Shown: positions 15,199 through 22,951 of the stretch, one piece after another
Layout: each line of letters starts with the position of its first letter
Numbering within the stretch: position 1 is the first letter of the stretch
DNA from: Anaerolineales bacterium
Lineage (GTDB): Bacteria > Chloroflexota > Anaerolineae > Anaerolineales > Anaerolineaceae
Assembly: GCA_020060485.1 (NCBI GenBank)
Contig: JAGVAB010000121.1
Location: 1 to 23,041 of the forward strand
Direction: 5' to 3'
DNA: 23,041 nt
Notes under the pieces: generated by a model
Told to the model about the DNA's origin: nothing
What the model saw: the letters and a program-made list of their open reading frames with translations, nothing else
Database searches by the model: none
Translations under genes and position numbers: made by a program

Positions 15199-17074
15199 TC
15201 ACGATCACACCCAAGGTTTTGAGGATGACCTGACATTACCCTCCCAATTGCAGTCTGGTATCACACTGGTCAATCGTTATGCCATTCAGGATGTTATTGG
15301 CCTTGGTGGAATGGGATCGGTCTATCTTGCCAAGGATCTTCATTTTCCTGCTGTTGAAAAACTGGTGGCAGTGAAGGAGATGATCAACTCGGCCCCCGAC
15401 CCTTTGGTGAGGCAAACAATCGTTCGCAATTTTGAGCGGGAAGCGAATATTCTGGTGACCCTGTCGCATCCTTCGATTCCCCAGATCTTTGACTATTTTA
15501 CCCATGACCAGCGTTCTTACCTGGTGTTGGAATATATTCAAGGCAAAGACCTTGAAGCAGTATTGCAGGACACAAAAGGTTTTCTGGATGAAGCACAGGT
15601 GACCGCCTGGGCGGTGGAATTGTGTGATGTTCTGCAATACCTGCATACCTACCAGCCGGAACCGATCATTTTCAGGGATATGAAGCCCTCCAATGTGATG
15701 ATCAATCACCAAAAGCACATCTTCCTGGTGGATTTTGGGATCGCCAAAACTTTCCGGATGGGGCAAAAAGGAACGATGATCGGCACGGAGGGGTATTCAC
15801 CTCCTGAACAATACCGGGGGGAGGCCTCGCCTCAGGCGGATGTTTATTCACTGGGTGCCACTTTGCATCATTTATTAACCAAGCACGACCCGCGTTTGGA
15901 AGCGCCATTCACATTTTCAGAACGCCCGATCAGGAAGCTCAACCCGGCTGTTTCAACCGAGGTGGAAGCAGTGATCAACACTGCTTTACAGTATGAACCC
16001 AAAGACAGATTCCAGACTGCTGCCGCCATGAAAGAGGCACTCTTGATGGCAGCCAAGAAGACTGGGATGCTGAATAATACTGCGATCTGGAGTGGGGGCG
16101 GAATACAGTCCGATCAGGAACTCCAACCTGTGTGGACATTCAGCTGTGAGGATGAAATTCGCGGCGCAGCCACGGTGCATAATGGCGTGGTGTATGTTGG
16201 CAGCTACGATAATAATTTATATGCATTGCGGGCTGAAGATGGCCAGTTCTTGTGGAAGTTTGCCGCCGAAGGCAGTATTGCCGGGCAACCACAAGTACAC
16301 AATGGCGTGGTCTATTTCGGTTCAGGGGACTCAAAACTGTATGCGATCTCTGTGCGAAACGGCCGCCTGTTTTGGGAGTATTCTACCGAGGGCCCCATCC
16401 GCAGTTCTCCCAGAATTGCTGATGGGCATGTATTTATTGCTTCAGATGATGGCTTTTTGCATGCAGTGAATCTCACCAGCACGCGACGCGCCTGGCGGGT
16501 GGACCTGGGAGAGCCGGTGCGTTCGACGCCGTTTCTTACCAAGGAGTATATTTACATCGGCAGCGAAAATGGGGAGGTGGTTTGCGCGAATTATCGGGGA
16601 GATGTTCGTTGGCGTTTCAACGCCAAGCGGGCTGTAACGGCTTCTCCGATTGTGGCGGATGATGTGGTTTACTTGACGTCGCTTGATTCAACATTGTATG
16701 CACTGGATGCCAAATCTGGATGGGGAATTTGGAAGTTCCGCATGAATAAAGGGTCTGTTTCAACGCCAGCGAAATTTGAGAATCGGGTGTTCTTTGGGTC
16801 TGCGGATGGTAATTTGTATTGTGTGGAAGACCGGCGAGGGAAAGAGGTCTGGCGCTTCAGTGCGGAAGACCAGGTGAGCGGTTCTCCAATTATCCATAAG
16901 GGTGAGGTATTTTGCGGTGCAGCAGACCATTATTTGTATTGCCTAGATCAGAAAACCGGACGGCTTCAATGGAAATTCGGTACACGCGGCGTGATCACCA
17001 GCGCGCCATGTGTTGAAAAGAACTTGTTGTATATTGGATCATCAGACAGACGTTTTTACGCCTTGCCTGTATAA
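15179..17074 (+). CDS. Soluble Ser/Thr kinase with eight-repeat PQQ-like propeller
   Basis: The 631-aa protein joins a Hanks-type kinase (about 30-300) to a C-terminal propeller (about 320-631). Kinase motifs: GLGGMGSVYLAKD at 41-53, Lys66, Glu88, FRDMKPSN at 165-172 (Phe for the HRD His, as in many bacterial relatives), DFG at 185-187, and YSPPEQYRG. The propeller has eight repeats of about 39 residues, each opening with W-x-F/Y/V and carrying the pattern VVYxGSxDxxLYAL, the PQQ/YVTN-type blade. There is no signal peptide or membrane segment, so the propeller is cytoplasmic and probably binds a protein or ligand rather than PQQ. Kinase activity is expected since all core residues are present. 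It heads an operon with PP2C, J-vWA, FHA and response-regulator genes. Confidence 0.95.
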   Translation: MEGKLDNHDHTQGFEDDLTLPSQLQSGITLVNRYAIQDVIGLGGMGSVYLAKDLHFPAVEKLVAVKEMINSAPDPLVRQTIVRNFEREANILVTLSHPSIPQIFDYFTHDQRSYLVLEYIQGKDLEAVLQDTKGFLDEAQVTAWAVELCDVLQYLHTYQPEPIIFRDMKPSNVMINHQKHIFLVDFGIAKTFRMGQKGTMIGTEGYSPPEQYRGEASPQADVYSLGATLHHLLTKHDPRLEAPFTFSERPIRKLNPAVSTEVEAVINTALQYEPKDRFQTAAAMKEALLMAAKKTGMLNNTAIWSGGGIQSDQELQPVWTFSCEDEIRGAATVHNGVVYVGSYDNNLYALRAEDGQFLWKFAAEGSIAGQPQVHNGVVYFGSGDSKLYAISVRNGRLFWEYSTEGPIRSSPRIADGHVFIASDDGFLHAVNLTSTRRAWRVDLGEPVRSTPFLTKEYIYIGSENGEVVCANYRGDVRWRFNAKRAVTASPIVADDVVYLTSLDSTLYALDAKSGWGIWKFRMNKGSVSTPAKFENRVFFGSADGNLYCVEDRRGKEVWRFSAEDQVSGSPIIHKGEVFCGAADHYLYCLDQKTGRLQWKFGTRGVITSAPCVEKNLLYIGSSDRRFYALPV

Positions 17075-17110
17075 AGGTCGTCAAAGCGATTGGCTCAAGG
17101 AGGTAAACAC

Positions 17111-18001
17111 GTGCTCACATTTATTAAGAATTTGTTTCGGGCGCAGTCCAGTGCGTCGGTAGAAGTGAAAACAAAACCACTGTCCCGGGAACACCTTAAG
17201 CGGACAGCAGGCGAATCAATGCATGTGGAACCTCAGCAACTGGTCATCGGCTGTGGGCAGTCTGTGGGCAGGCAACGCGATCACAATGAAGATTCATTGT
17301 TTGCCATGACGTCGGTTATGTCGGACGGCGAAATGGAATTGCCATTTGGGATATTCATTGTGTCGGACGGTATGGGCGGACATCAACATGGCGAGGTGGC
17401 CAGCAGTGTTGCCACGCGGGTGATGGCGGAACACCTGGTGCGGGAGGTTTACTCACGAGTGATTTCCCCCTCTATTGCCAATATTGAGAGTCTGCATGAA
17501 ATCATGGAAGAAGGTGTGCGCAAGGCTCAGCAGGCTGTGTTGAGCAAGGCGCCTGGTGGTGGAACCACGCTTACCGTGGCGCTGGTACTTGGGGAAAGGA
17601 TCACGCTGGCGCATATTGGCGACAGCCGGGCGTATTTGATCAGGCCTGACGAAAAACTGGAAGCGATAACGAAAGATCATTCGCTGGTAGGCAGACTGAT
17701 TGAGTTGGGCCAAATCACGGAAGAAGAAGCGGCGATCCACCCGCAACGCAATGTGTTATATCGCGCACTTGGACAAGCAGAACCATTTGAACCTGATCTT
17801 GATATGCAGGTCTTTCCCATACCGGGGATATTAATGCTTTGCAGCGACGGGCTTTGGGGAGTTGTGGCAGAAAGCGATATCTGCAGGATTGTTGAGAATT
17901 CCTCTTCCCTACCGGAAGCTTGTAAAAATTTGGTGGATGCGGCCAATGAAGCAGGCGGCCCGGATAATATCAGTGTAATTTTGGTTGAGTATCTGGATTA
18001 G
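17111..18001 (+). CDS. PP2C-type Ser/Thr protein phosphatase
   Basis: The metal-dependent (Mn/Mg) protein phosphatase probably reverses the kinase encoded upstream. The 296-aa product has all PP2C motifs: GRQRDHNEDS (Asp61), VSDGMGGH (Asp86), GGTTLTVALV, AHIGDSRAYLI, TKDHSLVGRLIELGQI, LCSDGLWGVV and GGPDNISVILVEY. Its N-terminal 40 residues are basic and unconserved; no membrane segment is seen, so it is cytosolic. The frame is open to a TTG at 17090, but a perfect AAGGAGGT (17097-17104) lies 6 nt before GTG at 17111, so I chose GTG. It follows the kinase by 36 bp and precedes the J-domain gene by 14 bp. A prpC-like symbol is possible, but the partner is not a PASTA kinase. Confidence 0.95.
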   Translation: MLTFIKNLFRAQSSASVEVKTKPLSREHLKRTAGESMHVEPQQLVIGCGQSVGRQRDHNEDSLFAMTSVMSDGEMELPFGIFIVSDGMGGHQHGEVASSVATRVMAEHLVREVYSRVISPSIANIESLHEIMEEGVRKAQQAVLSKAPGGGTTLTVALVLGERITLAHIGDSRAYLIRPDEKLEAITKDHSLVGRLIELGQITEEEAAIHPQRNVLYRALGQAEPFEPDLDMQVFPIPGILMLCSDGLWGVVAESDICRIVENSSSLPEACKNLVDAANEAGGPDNISVILVEYLD

Positions 18002-18015
18002 AAGGCGGGGTGTGC

Positions 18016-19488
18016 ATGTGCGACTATTATCGCACTTTGGGAATTGAGAAAGACGCCAGTAAGGATGAGATACGCGATGCGTATTATGAGGCTGCGCGTC
18101 AAAAGCACCCTGATGCCAGCAAGGATCCAGCGACAGAAGAACAGTTTCTCGAGATACAGAAGGCATATGAAGTACTCATTGACCCGGTGCAACGGGCAAT
18201 GTATGATGCCAGCCTTGAAAAAGAGACAGGGCAGCCTGAGGTCGTTGTGGACACGATTTATAGCAGCCCTGTACTGGCAAGACTGGATGAGCCGCAATTG
18301 GTTTATGCGGTTATGACCATTGGCTGCAAAGGTGATTTCGCTGAATTCAAAAGAGTGCCAGCCAATATTTGCCTGGTCGTAGACAAATCGACCTCCATGG
18401 AGGGTGACCGGCTGGAGGTTATTAAGCGGAATATCTTTAAGTTGTTTGAGAGATTAGATGGTGAAGATATTTTCAGCCTGGTTACCTTCAATGATCGGGC
18501 TGAAGTGGTAATCCCGCCAACCCTGGCGGTAAACCTGCCATCATTGAAGAAACAGGTTTCCGGGATCAAGGCTGAGGGTGGCACAGAAATTTTTCAGGGC
18601 TTGATTCGGGGGTATGAGACTCTATCGCATGCCAGCCTAAAGGCAGGAGGGCGGTATCTGGTCATATTGACCGACGGACATACTTATGGGGATGAGACCT
18701 CATGCTACGCAATGGCTCGAACGGCAGCCCAGGAAGGGATTGTGATCCAGGCGTTGGGGATTGGGCATGAATGGAACGACAATTTCCTGGACCGCCTGAC
18801 CGGCCTGAGCGGCGGTTCGGCTCAATTTATTAATTCTCCCGAAGATTTGTTAAACAGCCTGGACAAACGGCTGAATTCACTCGGCTCGATTTATGCCAAT
18901 CACCTTCGCTTGCAGTTTGAGGACAACAATGATTGCGCGATTCGTACCATTTTCCGACTAGCACCGGATTCTTCACCGCTGAGTACGGAGAACCCGATTA
19001 CATTGGGAAATCTTGATTATCAAAGAAAGCAAGTCTATTTAATTGAATTCCTGGTTTCTCCGCCACAGAAGCCAGTACGGCGGATAGACCTTTTACGCGG
19101 AGAACTTGTCATGTCTGTGATCCGCAAGAATGCCGAGGTGCGTTTCCCCTGCCGGCTTAGGCGGGAAATTGTCGATTCGGTGGATGGAGAGGCGCCACCC
19201 GATGAGATCATGAAGGCTGTCTCCCGGTTGACGTTGTATCGATTGCAGGGAAAAGCGCGCACTGCGCTTATGGAAAACAACACTACAGAGGCAACACGCT
19301 ATTTGCAGAATCTGGCAACCCATTTGCTTTCTCAAGGCAATCCCAAGATGGCCAAGACAGTTTTGAAAGAAGTTGAAGCCATTCAGGAGACGGGCCATTT
19401 CAGTAAGTATGGAGACAAAAACCTGAAATACGGAACAAGAGCATTGATGCTGCCGGCTGAAAATGGCGGGCAAGAGGGGATAACATGA
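18016..19488 (+). CDS. J-domain / von Willebrand A (vWA) fusion protein
   Basis: The 490-aa protein starts with a J domain (3-68) with an intact HPD at 31-33, the motif that stimulates DnaK/Hsp70 ATPase. A vWA domain follows at about 115-285, with a complete MIDAS: DKSTS at 123-127, Thr190 in EGGTE and Asp220 in LTDGHTYGDE, so metal-dependent protein binding is expected. Residues 290-400 form a beta-rich segment, and the C-terminus (about 390-470) is helical and TPR-like (ARTALMENNTTEATRYL). There is no Gly/Phe region, zinc finger, signal peptide or membrane segment, so it is not a canonical DnaJ. The frame opens at a GTG (18010), but the ATG at 18016 with GGCGGGG upstream suits the J domain. 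It overlaps the FHA gene by 4 nt. Function is unknown; a chaperone-linked scaffold in a phosphorylation circuit is my inference. Confidence 0.88.
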   Translation: MCDYYRTLGIEKDASKDEIRDAYYEAARQKHPDASKDPATEEQFLEIQKAYEVLIDPVQRAMYDASLEKETGQPEVVVDTIYSSPVLARLDEPQLVYAVMTIGCKGDFAEFKRVPANICLVVDKSTSMEGDRLEVIKRNIFKLFERLDGEDIFSLVTFNDRAEVVIPPTLAVNLPSLKKQVSGIKAEGGTEIFQGLIRGYETLSHASLKAGGRYLVILTDGHTYGDETSCYAMARTAAQEGIVIQALGIGHEWNDNFLDRLTGLSGGSAQFINSPEDLLNSLDKRLNSLGSIYANHLRLQFEDNNDCAIRTIFRLAPDSSPLSTENPITLGNLDYQRKQVYLIEFLVSPPQKPVRRIDLLRGELVMSVIRKNAEVRFPCRLRREIVDSVDGEAPPDEIMKAVSRLTLYRLQGKARTALMENNTTEATRYLQNLATHLLSQGNPKMAKTVLKEVEAIQETGHFSKYGDKNLKYGTRALMLPAENGGQEGIT

Positions 19489-20000
19489 TTATCTGTCCAA
19501 ATTGCCACCATCAGGAATATGCCGGTGCGTTATTTTGTTCTGAGTGTGCAGCGCAACTGGTGGTTACGGAAAAGAACTATGTAGTGGGTGCTACTGATAT
19601 CATCAGTGACTCTGAAATCGATCTTTTGGCCACACGAAGGGAAAAAAGTCAGGGAATTAAACCGCAAGGTGAGGAAATTCACTTGAAGATCATGGTTGAC
19701 GGGTCGATGGTTAAGCTTTCCGGAACCCGGGAATTCACAATTGGGCGGGGCGTGAAGGGACAATTGATCCTGCCTGATATTGATCTGGGGCTTTATGATG
19801 CATTTTCCTTGGGGGTATCACGGTTGCATGCTGTGATGAAACTGAACCAGGATATGGTCATAATCATGGATTTGGGTTCTTCCAATGGCACCTGGATCAA
19901 CGGTCACAGAATTGAACCTCATGTGGAAAGTGAACTTAGCCATGGCGACATTGTCGCATTGGGTAAGCTCCAATTTGAAGTGTTGTTCGATGTGAAATAG
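19485..20000 (+). CDS. Zinc-ribbon / FHA domain protein
   Basis: The 171-aa soluble protein has an N-terminal zinc ribbon (CPNC at 4-7, CSEC at 18-21) and a linker. A forkhead-associated domain spans about 67-170: FTIGRG at 84-89, VSRLHA at 111-116, DLGSSNGTWINGHRI at 129-143 and HGDIVALGKLQFEV. Arg88, Ser112/Arg113, His115 and Asn134 match the phosphothreonine-binding set of known FHA domains, so it should read Thr phosphorylation. The linker holds Thr28 and Thr37 as possible kinase targets; this is inference from GarA-like proteins, without a matching motif. The ATG overlaps the stop of the J-vWA gene (ATGA) and has GAGGGG 5 nt upstream. Confidence 0.93.
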   Translation: MIICPNCHHQEYAGALFCSECAAQLVVTEKNYVVGATDIISDSEIDLLATRREKSQGIKPQGEEIHLKIMVDGSMVKLSGTREFTIGRGVKGQLILPDIDLGLYDAFSLGVSRLHAVMKLNQDMVIIMDLGSSNGTWINGHRIEPHVESELSHGDIVALGKLQFEVLFDVK

Positions 20001-20013
20001 AGGATAAGCCAAA

Positions 20014-20256
20014 ATGCCAATGTTAATTTTGCATATTCAAAATGAGCCGGCAGTCATTGGGGAGGCAGACACAATGCCTTCACCTACCGATACGATGATC
20101 GGCATACGAAATCCCACCCGGCTTGACGGGAAGGAGCTGGATTATCTTGATTCCAGAGTGAACTTTGTCGTGTGGCCATTAATCCGGTTGAATTTCATTG
20201 AGATCGTGCCATCTGGAGAGGAAGAAGAGATCATTTCGTTCGTGCGGGAGAAATGA
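20014..20256 (+). CDS. Conserved-looking 80-aa protein of unknown function
   Basis: I do not recognise a family. The 80-aa product is soluble, acidic, and has a strand-rich pattern: a short hydrophobic strand (MLILHI), then MPSPTDTMIGIRNPTRLDGKEL, then VNFVVWPLIRLNFIEIVPSGEEEEIISF. Alternating hydrophobic residues suggest a small beta-barrel. It is a real gene because it has AGAGGA 9 nt before its ATG, starts 13 bp after the FHA gene, and shares an ATGA overlap with the response-regulator gene. Its fixed place between an FHA reader and a response regulator suggests an accessory or adaptor role, but nothing in the sequence proves it. Confidence 0.75.
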   Translation: MPMLILHIQNEPAVIGEADTMPSPTDTMIGIRNPTRLDGKELDYLDSRVNFVVWPLIRLNFIEIVPSGEEEEIISFVREK

Positions 20257-20990
20257 CAATGGGTGAGGATCAATTTGCTAATAGCACAATTTTGGTGGTG
20301 GATGACGAAGAACGCATGGCGCGCTTCATCCGTTTGAACCTGGAATATGATGGCTTTCAGGTGCTGGAGGCTTATCGTGGAATGGATGCTATTCACGTCC
20401 TGCGCGACAAGATGCCAGATATGGTCTTGCTGGATGTGATGCTGCCAGACCTGGATGGTTTTGAAGTGTTGAAGACCATTCGGGAAGTCAGCACTGTGCC
20501 GGTGATCATGCTGACTGCGAAGGGTGAAGAAGACGACCGGGTGCAGGGACTGGAACTGGGAGCGGATGATTACATCACCAAGCCATTTTCACCACGCGAG
20601 CTGGTTAGCCGGGTGAAGGCAGTTCTGCGACGAACAGAGCTGGCTGGCACAACCGGGACGCATGATGTCATCAAGGTGGACGACCGTTTGAAAATTGATT
20701 TTGGGCGCAGGGAAGTGTGGGTGGATGATGAACTGGTGAAGTTGCGTCCAACGGAGTATCGATTGTTATATCATTTGGTGCAAAATGCTGGCTGGGTGAT
20801 GACATATGATCAAATTCTGTCAAAGGTGTGGGGCTATGAATACCGGGACGAACCGCATTATGTGCGTTTGTATGTGAACTATCTGCGCCAGAAACTGGAG
20901 GAAGATACTTCCAATCCAAAATATATCCTCACAGAGCGCGGGGTAGGGTACCGGTTTGTGGATTTTCACCGTTCTCAATTGGGTGAATAA
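20253..20990 (+). CDS. OmpR/PhoB-family response regulator (orphan)
   Basis: The 245-aa protein has a receiver domain (13-125) with acidic pair Asp17/Asp18, phosphoacceptor Asp61 in LLDVMLPD, Thr88, and Lys110 in TKPF. A winged-helix DNA-binding domain follows (about 145-240), with RPTEYRLLYHLV, HYVRLYVNYLRQKLE and the wing ILTERGVGYRF. All catalytic residues of the receiver are intact, so it should be phosphorylatable, yet no histidine kinase gene is beside it. It is the last gene of the Ser/Thr signalling operon and overlaps the preceding small gene by 4 nt. An 11-bp-period TTAAGA repeat upstream of the operon promoter is a candidate site for it. No terminator hairpin is evident after it. 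Confidence 0.96.
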   Translation: MTMGEDQFANSTILVVDDEERMARFIRLNLEYDGFQVLEAYRGMDAIHVLRDKMPDMVLLDVMLPDLDGFEVLKTIREVSTVPVIMLTAKGEEDDRVQGLELGADDYITKPFSPRELVSRVKAVLRRTELAGTTGTHDVIKVDDRLKIDFGRREVWVDDELVKLRPTEYRLLYHLVQNAGWVMTYDQILSKVWGYEYRDEPHYVRLYVNYLRQKLEEDTSNPKYILTERGVGYRFVDFHRSQLGE

Positions 20991-21147
20991 AGAGTGGGTT
21001 GTGGCAGTCTGATTAGGAATGAAAGATTGAGGGAGAAAGGGTGAGGTTTCGGAAAAAAATCAGGCCAATTAATTTGATTATTATGGTAATATTATATTGT
21101 ATTTACGGAATCCATTATTCGTATCAGTGGTACTCAGGAGAAAAAAT

Positions 21148-21495
21148 ATGTACACAGAGCCAATCGATGTAACCGATGATGAATTTGAAGAGACTGTTTT
21201 GCAGTCTTCGTTGCCGATCGTGGTGGATTTTTGGGCTGAGTGGTGCGGGCCTTGCCGGATGGTCGCCCCGACATTAAAGAAATTTGCCAGTGAATATACA
21301 GGCAAGTTGATCGTTGCCAAAGTTGACACCGATAAAAATTCAAAATGGGCACACGAATACAATGTGCAGGGTATTCCGACTATGTTGTTCATCCACAATG
21401 GAAAGATAATTCACCGGCAACAGGGCGCATTACCGGAAGGCATGCTGCGCCGGGTGGTGGATGATTTTCTGACAACAGTTGAGGAAAGCAAATAG
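21148..21495 (+). CDS. Thioredoxin-family protein
   Basis: Thioredoxins reduce disulfides in cytosolic proteins. The 115-aa product has the WAEWCGPCRM active site (Cys33, Cys36), the VDTDKN segment, and the cis-Pro loop GIPTM. It lacks a signal peptide or membrane anchor, so it is cytosolic. The frame is open to 21097, but ATG at 21148 has CAGGAG 7 nt upstream and gives a normal thioredoxin length. The N-terminal segment (MYTEPIDVTDDEFEE) is typical. The 157-bp gap from the response-regulator gene is A/T-rich, with TTGATT at 21074 among other candidates, so it probably has its own promoter. A strong terminator follows. Confidence 0.95.
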   Translation: MYTEPIDVTDDEFEETVLQSSLPIVVDFWAEWCGPCRMVAPTLKKFASEYTGKLIVAKVDTDKNSKWAHEYNVQGIPTMLFIHNGKIIHRQQGALPEGMLRRVVDDFLTTVEESK

Positions 21496-21531
21496 TTCGG
21501 TTTGACACCCAAATATCACAATTGAATGTGG

Positions 21532-21566
21532 AGCGGTCTGGGATTTGATTTCCAGACCGCTTTTTT
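21532..21566 (+). terminator. Rho-independent terminator of the thioredoxin gene
   Basis: A perfect 10-bp stem, AGCGGTCTGG (21532-21541) with CCAGACCGCT (21552-21561), a 10-nt loop, and TTTTT directly after the stem (21562-21566). It lies between the convergent thioredoxin and murA genes. The U-run is on the plus strand only. Confidence 0.92.
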
Positions 21567-21589
21567 GATGCCGGGGATTTGAGAAATTC

Positions 21590-22867
21590 TTAGATACGGG
21601 TTATGCAAGCGCCGAGCCCGATCAGTTTCTGGTCGACTTTTTCGTATCCTCTGTCTATCTGGCCGATGTTGCGGATGGTAGAACGGCCTTGCGCTGACAA
21701 TGCCGCCAGCAGCAGGGCCATGCCGGCGCGAATATCGGGGCTTTCCATGCTTTCGCAGAGCAATGTGCTGGGGCCATTGACGATACAGCGGTGAGGATCG
21801 CAAAGAACGATCTTGGCACCCATGCCGACCAATTTATCAGTGAAGAACATACGGCTGGGGTACATCCAGTCATGGAAAAGGACGGTGCCTTTCGACTGGG
21901 TGGCGATGACGATGGCGATGCTCATCAAATCGGTGGGGAAGGCTGGCCAGGGCATGACGCTGATCTCGGGGATCATATCGCCCAAGTCTGGATCAATCTC
22001 CATACGCTGGTTGGCAGGCACAATGATGTCTTCCCCCTCGACGATTACGTCTACGCCCAGACGGCTTAAAACCATGCGCACCATTGCCAGGTGCTGCGGG
22101 CCAGCATTACGTACACGGATTTCGCCTTTGGTGACAACGGCTGCACCAATGAAACTGACTACTTCCAGATAATCTGGACCAATGGTGAATTCTCCTCCAT
22201 GCAATTTTGGGACACCTTGAATATGAAGGGTGTTGGAACCGATTTGCTCAATCCGGGCACCCAATTGATTCAAGAGCAGGCACAGATCCTGGATGTGCGG
22301 CTCGGAAGCCGCGTTGCGGATGATGGAATCGCCATTGGCGGTAACGGCCGCCATAATAGCGTTTTCGGTACCGGTTACACTGGCTTCGTCCAGCAGGATA
22401 TCTGCACCATGCAAGGAGCCGGCGGTGAAGTTAAAAGCCCGGTTGTCATAATTCACTTTTGCGCCCAATGATTCTAGTGCAAGGATATGGGTATCCACCC
22501 TGCGGCGGCCGATGACATCACCGCCGGGTGGGGGGAGATGCAGTTCCCCGCAACGGGCGGTCAGCGGGCCAGCAAGGAGGATCGAGGCGCGTATTTTGCG
22601 ACAAAGGTCAGGGTCCAGCAGGCCAGGTTGAACGTCTTTGGCATGGATCTGCCAGGTGTGCTGGTCGACATTCGTTATGGAGACCCCCAAACTCTCGATC
22701 AAGGAACGCATGGCGAGCACATCCAGTATCTGGGGAACGTTATGCAGGATCACTGGCTCATCTGAAAGCAGGCAGGCAGCCAGCAGAGGCAGAGCAGCAT
22801 TTTTATTCCCAGATGGGGTTACTTCACCCTGAAGGGGGTGTCCACCTTCGATTATAAATTTTTCCAT
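21590..22867 (-). CDS. murA: MurA-like UDP-GlcNAc 1-carboxyvinyltransferase (Cys-to-Asp type)
   Basis: MurA transfers enolpyruvate from PEP to UDP-GlcNAc, the first committed step of peptidoglycan synthesis, in the cytosol. The 425-aa EPSP-synthase-fold protein keeps Lys22/Asn23 in PSGNKNAALP, the IRASILLAGPL segment (Arg93), and the Asp of FPTD (E. coli Asp305). In the flexible loop the usual GGCxIGxRPVD reads GGDVIGRRRVD, so Asp117 stands where E. coli has Cys115. This Asp form is active but resistant to fosfomycin in mycobacteria and chlamydia. The two extra Arg replace A and P. Start: ATG at 22867 with AGGAGG 5 nt upstream; a GTG two codons before would break that spacing. It is a single minus-strand gene. 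MurA versus the MurZ-type paralogue cannot be separated here. Confidence 0.92.
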   Translation of the reverse strand: MEKFIIEGGHPLQGEVTPSGNKNAALPLLAACLLSDEPVILHNVPQILDVLAMRSLIESLGVSITNVDQHTWQIHAKDVQPGLLDPDLCRKIRASILLAGPLTARCGELHLPPPGGDVIGRRRVDTHILALESLGAKVNYDNRAFNFTAGSLHGADILLDEASVTGTENAIMAAVTANGDSIIRNAASEPHIQDLCLLLNQLGARIEQIGSNTLHIQGVPKLHGGEFTIGPDYLEVVSFIGAAVVTKGEIRVRNAGPQHLAMVRMVLSRLGVDVIVEGEDIIVPANQRMEIDPDLGDMIPEISVMPWPAFPTDLMSIAIVIATQSKGTVLFHDWMYPSRMFFTDKLVGMGAKIVLCDPHRCIVNGPSTLLCESMESPDIRAGMALLLAALSAQGRSTIRNIGQIDRGYEKVDQKLIGLGACITRI

Positions 22868-22891
22868 CTGCACCTCCTGTGTAATGCCCCC

Positions 22892-22920
22892 ATTATAATG
22901 TCTTAATTGCTAAAGGGTTA
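22892..22920 (-). promoter_or_regulatory. Candidate murA promoter
   Basis: On the minus strand TATAAT (22897-22892) is preceded, 18 bp upstream, by TTAACC near 22921-22916, a weak -35. Initiation would be close to 22885, giving a leader of about 18 nt that contains the AGGAGG ribosome binding site. Confidence 0.5.
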
Positions 22921-22930
22921 ACATAACAGG

Positions 22931-22951
22931 CCAGGAAGCCAAGGCTTTCTC
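22931..22951 (-). repeat. Relative of the 86-177 repeat, upstream of the murA promoter
   Basis: On the minus strand this site reads GAGAAAGCCTTGGCTTCCTG and then G, agreeing with the copy at 158-178 at 15 of 21 positions. Its core AAGCC-TT-GGCTT is a perfect dyad. It sits about 10 bp upstream of the likely murA -35, a normal activator or repressor position. Significance is uncertain because the match is imperfect. Confidence 0.3.

Noticed and set aside
15179..20990. A true TerY-P (tellurite-type) triad
   Set aside because: Kinase, PP2C and vWA are present, but no TerD/TerC genes occur and the vWA is J-domain-fused and not recognisably TerY. Only the logic is similar.
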